The notes: generated by a model not told the origin, from the letters alone. A stretch of 8,707 nucleotides of DNA from Arcobacter sp. UBA7394 (GCA_002470185.1 DKNG01000217.1:1-8707); one strand, 5' to 3'; shown: positions 1 through 6,321, numbered from the stretch's first letter. Numbers and translations are program-made.

Positions 1-1197
1 GAGAAGTATTATAATCAAAAACTTCAAGGAGAAATGGGCTACAAAGATGTAAAGGTTAATGCCCTAAATAAAGAAATTGAAGTTTTAAATGTAAAAGAAC
101 CATCTTCAAACAATGATATTAAAATTTCACTAGATATTGAATTACAAAAATTCATTCAAGAGAATTTTAAAGGCAAAGGTGGTGCAGTTATTGTAATGAA
201 TGCAAAAACTGGGGAGTTATTATCAGCAGCCTCTTTCCCTGAATTTGATAACAATATCTTTGCTCGTGGTATTTCAGTAAAAGAGTGGGATATTATGAGA
301 AATGACTTTAATCATCCTTTTACAAATAAGTTAATTAATGGTTTATACCCTCCAGGATCAATTATTAAAATGGGTGTTGGTTTATCATTTTTAGAAAATG
401 GAATTGAAGAAAACTATACAGTTAATGATTCTGGATTTATTAAAATTGGAAATAGAAACTTTAGATGTTGGAAACATGGTGGACATGGAATAGTTGGTTT
501 TAGAAAAGCCATTAGAGAGAGTTGTGATGATTTCTTCTATAAAGGAAGTCTTAGAATTGGAATTAATAAAATTTCTACTACTTTAGACCAGTTTGGCTTT
601 GGACAATTAACAGGAATTGATCAAGTAAATGAATTTGTTGGGGTAAATCCTAATAAACAATGGAAACAAAGAAGATATAAACAACCTTGGTATGTAGGTG
701 AGACTGTAATTACATCTATTGGACAAGGTAATATGCTTGTAACTCCTATGCAAATGGCTAGGTATACAGCTTATTTAGCTACAGGGAAAATACCTAAACC
801 ATATTTTAATGAAGAAAATTATGAAGAACCAAAAGAACTAAATTTTCCAAAAAAGCACTTAGATATTATGAGAAAAGGAATGTATGATGTTACTCACCAC
901 AAAAAAGGTACAGCAACAAACTACATCAAATCAAAAGTTGAAATAGCAGGAAAAACAGGAACTGCGCAGGTTGTTTCTATTCCACAGACTGAAAAAGTAA
1001 GAATGAAAGAGAGTGAACTTAAATACTACCAAAGGTCACATGCTTGGCTTACTACTTATGGTCCTTATAAAAACCCACAATATGTTGTAACAGCCTTAGT
1101 TGAACATGGAGGGCATGGAGGAAGTGCTGCAGGTGGAATGGTTAGTAAGATTTACGATAAATTATATGAATTAGGTTATATAAAAGATCCTAAATAA
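1..1197 (+). CDS. mrdA: Penicillin-binding protein 2, peptidoglycan D,D-transpeptidase (5' end missing)
   Basis: PBP2 cross-links peptidoglycan stem peptides during lateral wall elongation, with RodA, on the periplasmic face of the inner membrane. The reading frame is open from base 1, so the true start, the membrane anchor and most of the N-terminal domain lie outside; 398 residues are visible. The first residues (EKYYNQKLQGEMGYKDVKVN) resemble the end of the non-catalytic PBP2 dimerisation region. All three transpeptidase motifs are present: the nucleophile box SIIK (bases 358-369, after YPPG), SCD (520-528) and KTG (952-960, in AGKTGTAQV). SCD rather than the usual SxN, together with GQGNMLVTPMQMA and the C-terminal HAWLTTYGPY and ALVEHGGHGG segments, points to PBP2 rather than the division enzyme PBP3/FtsI. 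The gene ends 8 bases from the convergent AraC-type gene. Nothing looks degraded; truncation is due only to the window edge. Confidence 0.95.
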   Translation, partial: EKYYNQKLQGEMGYKDVKVNALNKEIEVLNVKEPSSNNDIKISLDIELQKFIQENFKGKGGAVIVMNAKTGELLSAASFPEFDNNIFARGISVKEWDIMRNDFNHPFTNKLINGLYPPGSIIKMGVGLSFLENGIEENYTVNDSGFIKIGNRNFRCWKHGGHGIVGFRKAIRESCDDFFYKGSLRIGINKISTTLDQFGFGQLTGIDQVNEFVGVNPNKQWKQRRYKQPWYVGETVITSIGQGNMLVTPMQMARYTAYLATGKIPKPYFNEENYEEPKELNFPKKHLDIMRKGMYDVTHHKKGTATNYIKSKVEIAGKTGTAQVVSIPQTEKVRMKESELKYYQRSHAWLTTYGPYKNPQYVVTALVEHGGHGGSAAGGMVSKIYDKLYELGYIKDPK

Positions 1198-1211
1198 GAC
1201 AAGTTTTATTT
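1192..1211. terminator. Small AT-rich hairpin between convergent genes, possible bidirectional terminator
   Basis: AAATAAGA (1192-1199) can pair with TTTTATTT (1204-1211) across the loop CAAG, an 8-bp stem with one G-U pair. It overlaps the TAA of mrdA (1195-1197) and the TAA of the minus-strand AraC-type gene (1206-1208). A T-run follows on the plus strand (1215-1219). The stem has almost no G-C pairs, so it is weak. Its position exactly between two convergent stop codons is the main argument for a role. Confidence 0.35.
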
Positions 1212-1997
1212 CTCATTTTTGTAATTATTTGGAGTTTTTGCAAAAACTCTTTTAAAGACTTTACAGAAATGACTTTGATCATAAAACCCCACATCACAAG
1301 ATAGCTGTGATAAATTAATATCCCTATTTTGAGTTAATTCTTGTCGTGCTTTTTCAATTCTTTTATTGATTAAAAAAGCATGAGGAGTTAATCCAAATTT
1401 CTTTTTAAATACTCTTATAATATAAAATTCATTGTAACCTATAGCTTTTGATATATCAGATAGTGTAATAGCATGGCAAAGATTATTTTGAATATATTTT
1501 TCAACTTCTTTAAAAATAATATGTTCATCTACACTTTCATTACTCTTATGAAAAGACTTATATTCAGTCAATATTCTTTCTAAAATAGTTTTTAATCTAT
1601 TTATATTAATTTCTGTATCTGTATTAATTATTGAAGTAAATATTTGTAGAAGTTCTTTGTATATATTTTCTTCTTCAATTAAATTCTGAAGATTCATAAA
1701 ATCCTCTTCATTTTGAACATTTTTACACCACTTTGCATCTAAATGTAAAGTAAAATAATCTATATTTTCTTTCTTTTTACTTTTTGTTCTATGAACTTCA
1801 TTTGGATTAAATACCACAATTTTATTAGGACTTAAAATTTGTGAAGGTTTAGAATGAAACTCAACTTCTATCTCACCTGATCTTAAAATACTTAAAGCAA
1901 AAGTTTCATGAGAGTGTTTCGAGTAATCTAAAAAGTATTTTTTGCCATGGTTTAATTCAGCAAAAAGTTCACCGTTCTTATCATATATTTTTTTCAT
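1206..1997 (-). CDS. AraC-family transcriptional regulator with N-terminal cupin domain
   Basis: A 263-residue DNA-binding regulator. The N-terminal half (about residues 20-90) looks like an AraC-type cupin ligand pocket: HSHETFALSILRSGEIEV (28-45) followed by FNPNEVH (63-69), with H28, H30, E31 and H69 as likely pocket residues. The C-terminal half is the double helix-turn-helix of the family: ITLSDISKAIGYNEFYIIRV (177-196) and INLSQLSCDVGFYDQSHFCK (227-246), ending in FKRVFAKTPNNYK. I start at the ATG at 1997, preceded by purine-rich AGAAAG six bases upstream. A TTG ten codons further up (2027) is in frame, but it overlaps the candidate -10 box and adds a basic stretch not needed by the fold. 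The gene is divergent from the permease at 2114. In this family such an arrangement usually means the regulator controls the neighbour and itself; that is inference. The effector is unknown. Confidence 0.9.
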   Translation of the reverse strand: MKKIYDKNGELFAELNHGKKYFLDYSKHSHETFALSILRSGEIEVEFHSKPSQILSPNKIVVFNPNEVHRTKSKKKENIDYFTLHLDAKWCKNVQNEEDFMNLQNLIEEENIYKELLQIFTSIINTDTEININRLKTILERILTEYKSFHKSNESVDEHIIFKEVEKYIQNNLCHAITLSDISKAIGYNEFYIIRVFKKKFGLTPHAFLINKRIEKARQELTQNRDINLSQLSCDVGFYDQSHFCKVFKRVFAKTPNNYKNEK

Positions 1998-2017
1998 TTT
2001 CTTCTTTCTATTGTCAA

Positions 2018-2023
2018 AGTATA
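2018..2023 (-). promoter_or_regulatory. Candidate -10 box for the AraC-type gene
   Basis: Read on the minus strand this is TATACT, one mismatch from TATAAT. It predicts transcription starting near 2011, about 14 bases before the ATG at 1997 and just ahead of the purine-rich AGAAAG (2009-2004). No convincing -35 is present; the sequence upstream on this strand is T-rich, as is common in Campylobacterota promoters. Confidence 0.4.
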
Positions 2024-2073
2024 ACAAAAAAAATCAAATTTATAAAAGTCAGTTTTTTACTATACTCACAAAA

Positions 2074-2079
2074 TATAAT
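2074..2079 (+). promoter_or_regulatory. Candidate -10 box for the permease gene
   Basis: This is an exact TATAAT preceded by a T-rich tract (2053-2058) in the -35 area. It predicts a start near 2086 and a leader of about 28 bases carrying AAGG (2104-2107), six bases before the ATG at 2114. It overlaps a short inverted repeat, ATAAT (2075-2079) and ATTAT (2085-2089), which could serve as an operator half-site pair but is too AT-rich to be persuasive. The divergent promoters lie about 50 bases apart, so one bound AraC-type protein could affect both. Confidence 0.45.
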
Positions 2080-2113
2080 TTGATATTATTCATAAAAAAT
2101 CATAAGGTTTTAT

Positions 2114-3007
2114 ATGGATTATAAACAAACTATACAAACATCTCTAAAAAGTATTTGGATAATATTAAAACTAGTAATACCAATTTATATCATTGCTGAT
2201 ATATTATTTTATTACAATATCTTATCAAACTTCTCTTTTTTAGTTGAACCATTAACTACCCTAATGGGATTACCAGCTGAAGCATCACTTGCCATTATTA
2301 GCGGTATTTTTCTAAATTTATATGCTGCTATTGCATTTGCTGCACCACTTGATTTAACTATACATCAATGGAGTATTCTTGCAGTATTTCTTGGGATTTG
2401 TCATTCCCTAGTAGTTGAAAGTGTAATAATGAAAAAAATAGGTTTATCAAATCTATATTCATACTCTTTAAGAATTATTGCAGGTTTTATACTAGGAATT
2501 ATTACCTCATTAATGCCAAGTTCATGGTTTAGCTCAAGCATAACAAAGTCTAATTATACAAATGATGTTTATTCATCAATTAGTGAGCTTTTATATAATT
2601 CATTTTTTAATTCAATAATATTAAGTTTTAAAATAATTATTTTAATAACACTTCTAATTTTTATTATGGACTTTATTAAAACTAGAAACTTTATAAAAGA
2701 ATCAAAGAAGAATGTAAGTAAAGGCTTTTCTTTAACTGTTGGTATATTTTTAGGAATTACTTATGGAGCAGGAATCTTAATAAATGAAGTACAAAGTGGA
2801 AGAATAAAAGAAAATGATGTTTTTTATATTGGTACATTTTTAATGATTTGCCATGCAATCATCGAAGATACTTTACTTTTTGTAATATTTGGAGCAGATT
2901 TTACTATGGTTATATTAATAAGAACACTTGCTGCAATTATAATTTCTTACTTATTATTATTTATATACAAAAGAAGTAAAAATAATTTGTTAAGTACTAG
3001 TACTTAA
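2114..3007 (+). CDS. Polytopic membrane permease of the nucleoside-recognition (Gate) domain type
   Basis: A 297-residue inner-membrane protein dominated by hydrophobic helices, with no signal peptide. It appears to be built from two similar halves. Each has a Gly/Ala-rich helix (GLPAEASLAIISGIFLNLYA at 52-71; GFSLTVGIFLGITYGAGI at 204-221). Each then has a helix with a matching polar motif: ICHSLVVES (95-103) and ICHAIIEDT (245-253), where Cys-His is followed by an acidic residue five positions after the His. This resembles proteins annotated as nucleoside recognition/Gate domain, found in nucleoside transporters and SpmA/SpmB-like proteins. I judge it a probable transporter; the substrate cannot be read from sequence, and the domain name does not prove nucleoside transport. 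The gene is divergent from an AraC-type regulator, which likely controls it. Its stop codon lies inside an 18-bp palindrome. Confidence 0.75.
   Translation: MDYKQTIQTSLKSIWIILKLVIPIYIIADILFYYNILSNFSFLVEPLTTLMGLPAEASLAIISGIFLNLYAAIAFAAPLDLTIHQWSILAVFLGICHSLVVESVIMKKIGLSNLYSYSLRIIAGFILGIITSLMPSSWFSSSITKSNYTNDVYSSISELLYNSFFNSIILSFKIIILITLLIFIMDFIKTRNFIKESKKNVSKGFSLTVGIFLGITYGAGILINEVQSGRIKENDVFYIGTFLMICHAIIEDTLLFVIFGADFTMVILIRTLAAIIISYLLLFIYKRSKNNLLSTST
2990..3007. repeat. 18-bp perfect palindrome at the permease stop codon
   Basis: TTAAGTACTAGTACTTAA is identical to its reverse complement over 18 bases; bases 2989 and 3008 break the symmetry. It encodes the last codons of the permease and includes its TAA (3005-3007). 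As RNA it could form a 7-bp stem with loop CTAG, but no T-run follows directly, so it is a poor classical terminator. As DNA it is an ideal dimeric binding site, about 50 bases before the candidate -10 box of fliP. Confidence 0.6.
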
Positions 3008-3059
3008 GCATAAAGCCTTAGAGTTTAGTTTATATATCTTTTAATCAATCTTTAGATAT

Positions 3060-3065
3060 TATAAT
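3060..3065 (+). promoter_or_regulatory. Candidate -10 box for fliP
   Basis: An exact TATAAT, preceded by T-rich blocks at 3036-3043 and 3050-3053 but no consensus -35. Transcription would start near 3072, giving a short leader with AGGA (3080-3083) six bases before the TTG start. This suggests a housekeeping sigma-70-type promoter. I see neither a sigma-54 (GG-N10-GC) nor a sigma-28 motif in the 82-base gap. Confidence 0.5.
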
Positions 3066-3089
3066 TTTCAATTTTCCATAGGACGGCCT

Positions 3090-3821
3090 TTGAAACTACT
3101 ACTTAGTTTATTAATTTTTTCTATCTCATTATTCGCTGCTGAAGGTGACTTGCCAATAGTTAATCTATCTGTTGCAGCACTTGAAGAACCAGCACAATTT
3201 GTTAAAACAATTAATATTGCTATTATTCTTGCATTACTTGTACTTGCACCATCATTGTTATTGATGGTTACGTCATTTACAAGAATCATTATTGTATTTT
3301 CACTTTTAAGACAGGCTATGGGTTTACAACAAACGCCACCTACTCAGATTGTTATTTCGCTTGGTTTAATTTTGACAATATTCATTATGGAACCTTATGC
3401 AAAGAAATCATGGGAAGAAGGTGTTAAACCCTATATGGATGAGCAGATAGGATATGAGGAAGCCTTTGAAAAAGGTGCCGCTCCTTTCAAAAACTTTATG
3501 ATAAAAAATACAAGAGAATCTGATCTTGCACTATTTTATCGTATTAAAAAAGAGCCAAATCCAAAAAATGTTGAAGATGTAGCACTTACACTTCTTATGC
3601 CAGCTTTTATTGTAAGTGAGCTAAGAACAGCATTTGAAATTGGATTCTTAATCTTTTTACCCTTCTTGGTAATTGATATTATTGTTGCGTCCATTCTGAT
3701 GTCCCTAGGGATGATGATGTTACCACCTGTTATGATATCCTTACCTATTAAAATCATTTTCTTTATTGTAATTGATGGTTGGCAATTAATTATTGGTAAC
3801 CTAGCACAATCCTTTAAGTGA
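3090..3821 (+). CDS. fliP: Flagellar type III export gate protein FliP
   Basis: FliP assembles with FliQ and FliR into the export gate in the inner membrane through which rod, hook and filament subunits pass. The 243 residues match the usual length of about 245. A cleavable signal peptide is visible at residues 1-17 (KLLLSLLIFSISLFAA), typical of FliP. Conserved blocks follow: a first membrane helix (42-60), FTRIIIVFSLLRQAMGLQQ (63-81) with TPPTQIVISLGLILTIFIM (82-100), a periplasmic segment (about 103-165), then LMPAFIVSELRTAFEIGFL (169-187) and the Met-rich SLGMMMLPPVMISLP (205-219). The start is TTG, supported by AGGA six bases upstream and by the signal peptide beginning right there; no upstream in-frame ATG fits. 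No other flagellar gene lies in the window, so fliP is separated from fliQ and fliR here, as is usual in Campylobacterota. Confidence 0.97.
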   Translation: MKLLLSLLIFSISLFAAEGDLPIVNLSVAALEEPAQFVKTINIAIILALLVLAPSLLLMVTSFTRIIIVFSLLRQAMGLQQTPPTQIVISLGLILTIFIMEPYAKKSWEEGVKPYMDEQIGYEEAFEKGAAPFKNFMIKNTRESDLALFYRIKKEPNPKNVEDVALTLLMPAFIVSELRTAFEIGFLIFLPFLVIDIIVASILMSLGMMMLPPVMISLPIKIIFFIVIDGWQLIIGNLAQSFK

Positions 3822-3871
3822 TGATTTTCTAAATAGAAATACAAAATATTATATAAAATAAAGGAGCCTTT

Positions 3872-4294
3872 ATGGCTATTGAAATAAATCAAACTGTAAA
3901 AATATTATTCGAAGTAAAAATCGATGGCGTTGTTGTTGATGGTAGTAGAAGTAAAAAACCTTTTGAGTTTAACTATGGAGTAGGACAACTTATTCCAGGA
4001 TTAGAGAAAAGAATTGTAAATATGAAAGCAGGAGAAGCTGCTGAGATTTTAGTTCCTGCGGCTGAGGCGTATGGAGAGTATGATGAGAATGCAATTCAGA
4101 CTTTACCATTAGCACAATTTGATGATATAGAAGATCTAAAAATCGGAATGCAAGTTCAAGGTGAAGATGAAGATGGTCAACCTATCCAATTTACAGTAAA
4201 AGAAATCACTGCTACAAGTGTAACTATTGACTTAAACCATCCATTAGCTGGGAAAGATATCGAATACAAAATCAAAATTGATTCATTACTTTAA
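3872..4294 (+). CDS. FKBP-type peptidyl-prolyl cis-trans isomerase, short SlyD/FkpB-like
   Basis: A 140-residue cytoplasmic prolyl isomerase and folding helper, with no signal peptide. The FKBP core is split: PFEFNYGVGQLIPGLEKRI (30-48), MKAGE and AAEAYGEYD (63-71) form the first part. An insert-in-flap chaperone domain (about 72-118) follows. The strand ending in NHPLAGK (122-128), a hallmark of SlyD and FkpB/SlpA, closes the fold. D23 probably corresponds to the active-site Asp of FKBP12. The protein stops right after the core, so it lacks the His/Cys-rich metal-binding tail of E. coli SlyD and is closer to FkpB/SlpA in length. A strong ribosome site, AAGGAG (3861-3866), lies five bases before the ATG. 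The gap after fliP is 50 bases. TATTAT at 3847-3852 is a possible but tight -10, so co-transcription with fliP is equally plausible. Confidence 0.9.
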   Translation: MAIEINQTVKILFEVKIDGVVVDGSRSKKPFEFNYGVGQLIPGLEKRIVNMKAGEAAEILVPAAEAYGEYDENAIQTLPLAQFDDIEDLKIGMQVQGEDEDGQPIQFTVKEITATSVTIDLNHPLAGKDIEYKIKIDSLL

Positions 4295-4314
4295 TAACTT
4301 AATCAAGATTTCAT

Positions 4315-4320
4315 TATAAT
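4315..4320 (+). promoter_or_regulatory. Candidate -10 box for the PAS histidine kinase
   Basis: An exact TATAAT in the 46-base gap after the isomerase gene. The predicted start is near 4327, leaving a leader of about 14 bases with AAGGT (4330-4334) six bases before the ATG at 4341. The upstream sequence (4295-4312) is AT-rich with no clear -35. This would make the kinase an independent transcription unit. Confidence 0.5.
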
Positions 4321-4321
4321 A

Positions 4322-4331
4322 TTACTAGTAA
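4322..4331. repeat. 10-bp palindrome at the predicted kinase transcription start
   Basis: TTACTAGTAA is a perfect 10-bp palindrome placed between the candidate -10 box and the ribosome site of the kinase gene. A protein bound here would block transcription initiation. It shares the core TACTAGTA with the 18-bp palindrome at 2990-3007. In AT-rich DNA a 10-bp palindrome can easily arise by chance. Confidence 0.3.
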
Positions 4332-4340
4332 GGTAATAAA

Positions 4341-6197
4341 ATGAATATTGACGACTTAGAAAAAGAACTTGAAATTGAAAAAATTAAGTTCAAAACAATA
4401 CTAAAAACTCTACCTGATCTTTTATGGTTAAAAGATTCAGATGGAGTTTATCTCACATGTAACAAAAGATTTGAAGATTTTTTCGGAGCTAAAGAAAAAG
4501 ATATAATTGGAAAAACAGATTATGATTTTGTTCCTAAAGACTTAGCTGACTTTTTTAGACTAAAAGATAAAAATGCTATGAATAGCAGTGGCCCTCTTGT
4601 AAATAATGAAGAAGTGACATTCTCTTCAGATGGTCATAAAGAGTATTTAAATACTACAAAAATAAGAATCCTCGACAAAAAAAAGAATCCTATTGGCGTT
4701 CTTGGAATAGCTAGGGATATTTCTCATATTAAACAATATCAAATAAAAATTGAAGAAGAAAAATTAAAATATAAAAGCATGATGGAACACTCTAGTGATG
4801 CAATATTTATTATTAATTTAGATGGATATATTGTAGATTGTAGTAATGAGTTTTTAAATGAGTTAGGATACAACAAAAAAGAGGCTATGAAACTTCATGT
4901 ATCTGATTATGAAGCAATACACTCAAAAGAACTTATTAATGAAAATATTAATAAAACAAAATATGAAACTCTTAGTTTTGAATCTATTTATAGAAGAAAA
5001 GATGGTAGTTTATTTGATGTTTCAATACGAATTGTTAGAGTTAATTTAAACAATGAAGAATATATATATTCATCATTTAGAGATATAACAGAGCAGAAGA
5101 AGTTACACAATAAAATTATCAGGCAAAAAGAAGAATTTGAAAGTATATTTAACTATGCCCATGATGGTATTGCTATAATTGACTTAAATTCAAACTTTTT
5201 AAATGTAAATCAAGCATTCACAAATATTACTTCTTATACAAAAGAAGAACTTCTAAATAAAAGCTGTCTAGAATTAACATCAAAAAAAGATTTATTACTA
5301 AGCCAAAAGATGTTGGATAAAACAATTAAATATGGACATGTAGACAATTTTGAAAAAGAGTATATTATAAATAATGGGATTAGGAAAGATGTAAACATAT
5401 CACTTACGCTCTTGCCTGATAAGAAAAAAGTATTATTAACTCTAAAAGATATTTCATCACTAAAACATATGGAAGAAAATAGCAAACTTGCATCGATGGG
5501 TGAAATGATTGGAAATATTGCACATCAATGGAGACAACCTTTAAGTGTCATAACAACAAGTGCTTCTGGATTAAAATTAAAATCAGAATTTGATATTGTA
5601 ACAAAAGAAGATATACAGGATGTTACAGACAATATTCAAAAGCAAGCTGTATATCTTTCTGAAACAATTGATAACTTTAGGAACTATTTAAAAGGTCAAA
5701 ACCATACAGAAAAAACAAAACTATTAGACATAGTAAATGAAAGCCTTACTCTAGTTAATGCAGCACTTCATAACAATTATATAAGTGTTGATACAAATAT
5801 TGATGAAAACATTTCAATAAATGCAAATAAAAATGAAATCTCTGAAGCTTTTATTAATATTATTAATAATGCAAAAGATGCACTAAAAAGCAATATTAAA
5901 AATGAAGAAGATAGACTGATTTTTATTAAATCAAATATACTTCCACAAAATAGAGTTAAACTAGAATTCTTTGATAGTGCTGGGGGAATTGATGAAAATA
6001 TAATCAATAAAGTTTTTGAACCATATTTTACAACGAAACATCAGTCAAATGGAACTGGTTTAGGTTTAGCAATAACTAAAAAAATTCTAGAAGAGAAACA
6101 AAATGCCGAAATAAAAGTTTTTAATAAAAATTTTATTCATAATAATAAAAATTATAAAGGTGCATGTTTTAGTATTATTTTAGAAATAGTGAGTTAA
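4341..6197 (+). CDS. Soluble sensor histidine kinase with three PAS domains
   Basis: A 618-residue two-component kinase that would autophosphorylate on His in response to a signal sensed by its PAS domains. Three PAS domains are in tandem: about 17-130 (opening FKTILKTLPDLLWLKDSDG, closing GVLGIARDISHIK), 144-255 (SMMEHSSDAIFIINLDG, closing SSFRDITEQKK) and 266-378 (SIFNYAHDGIAIIDLNSNF, closing TLKDISSLKHME). The dimerisation/phospho-acceptor helix carries MGEMIGNIAHQWRQPLSV with H395 as the phosphorylated residue. The ATP-binding domain shows the N box (N506 and N510 in NIINNAKDAL), a G1 box DSAGGI (545-550, Ala in place of the first Gly), the F box FEPYFTTK (559-566) and the G2 box GTGLGLAI (571-578). 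There is no transmembrane segment, signal peptide or receiver domain, so it should be cytoplasmic. No Cys/His pattern reveals a cofactor. No response regulator is in the window, so its partner is unknown. It has its own -10 box and a terminator. Confidence 0.93.
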   Translation: MNIDDLEKELEIEKIKFKTILKTLPDLLWLKDSDGVYLTCNKRFEDFFGAKEKDIIGKTDYDFVPKDLADFFRLKDKNAMNSSGPLVNNEEVTFSSDGHKEYLNTTKIRILDKKKNPIGVLGIARDISHIKQYQIKIEEEKLKYKSMMEHSSDAIFIINLDGYIVDCSNEFLNELGYNKKEAMKLHVSDYEAIHSKELINENINKTKYETLSFESIYRRKDGSLFDVSIRIVRVNLNNEEYIYSSFRDITEQKKLHNKIIRQKEEFESIFNYAHDGIAIIDLNSNFLNVNQAFTNITSYTKEELLNKSCLELTSKKDLLLSQKMLDKTIKYGHVDNFEKEYIINNGIRKDVNISLTLLPDKKKVLLTLKDISSLKHMEENSKLASMGEMIGNIAHQWRQPLSVITTSASGLKLKSEFDIVTKEDIQDVTDNIQKQAVYLSETIDNFRNYLKGQNHTEKTKLLDIVNESLTLVNAALHNNYISVDTNIDENISINANKNEISEAFINIINNAKDALKSNIKNEEDRLIFIKSNILPQNRVKLEFFDSAGGIDENIINKVFEPYFTTKHQSNGTGLGLAITKKILEEKQNAEIKVFNKNFIHNNKNYKGACFSIILEIVS

Positions 6198-6225
6198 TAC
6201 AATAACTTACTATTATTACTTTTAT
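6185..6225 (+). terminator. Hairpin terminator after the histidine kinase
   Basis: AATAGTGAGTTA (6185-6196) pairs with TAACTTACTATT (6203-6214) as a continuous 12-bp stem with a single G-U pair and a 6-base loop, ATACAA. The kinase stop codon (TAA, 6195-6197) lies in the stem. An AT-rich tail with TTTT (6220-6223) follows; the T-run is interrupted, so termination may be incomplete. This is the strongest hairpin I found, and it separates the kinase from the efflux operon. Confidence 0.65.
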
Positions 6226-6296
6226 AAGATTAAGATATATAACTTTTTTTTATAATAAATAGTACTAACTTTTAAACATAATTTAATATTTTTAAG

Positions 6297-6302
6297 TATA
6301 AT
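6297..6302 (+). promoter_or_regulatory. Candidate -10 box for the efflux operon
   Basis: An exact TATAAT preceded by T-rich DNA (6286-6293) in the 134-base gap between kinase and channel gene. The predicted start is near 6309, and the leader carries the ribosome site at 6322. Two other TATAAT matches exist: 6312-6317 is too close to the ribosome site, and 6251-6256 is a usable upstream alternative. I see no convincing operator palindrome in this gap, only very AT-rich imperfect symmetry. Confidence 0.45.
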
Positions 6303-6321
6303 TCACCATAATATAATAGAT

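Noticed and set aside
1942..2124. 60-codon plus-strand open frame across the AraC/permease divergent region
   Set aside because: It overlaps the start of the AraC-type gene on the opposite strand and the permease start, has low-complexity Phe/Lys/Asn composition, and shows no recognisable ribosome site or domain.
3068..3289. Minus-strand open frame opposite the start of fliP
   Set aside because: It lies fully antisense to the well-conserved FliP reading frame, with low-complexity composition.
3826..3839. TTTCT/AGAAA inverted repeat after fliP as a terminator
   Set aside because: The stem has only 5 bp with a 4-base AT loop and no T-run; it is too weak to support.
3536..3892. 118-codon minus-strand open frame opposite the 3' half of fliP
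   Set aside because: It is a shadow of the fliP frame, running through the fliP/isomerase gap with no ribosome site or recognisable motif.
5234..6007. Two minus-strand open frames inside the kinase gene (5234-5485 and 5777-6007)
   Set aside because: Both are Ser/Phe/Ile-rich antisense frames within a gene whose PAS and ATPase motifs are unambiguous.
6243..6251. Homopolymer runs of eight (T at 6244-6251, A at 2026-2033, A near the adaptor start at about 7711) as phase-variation tracts
   Set aside because: A/T runs of this length are common in such AT-rich DNA. Known phase-variable tracts in this phylum are mostly long G/C runs, and none is present here.
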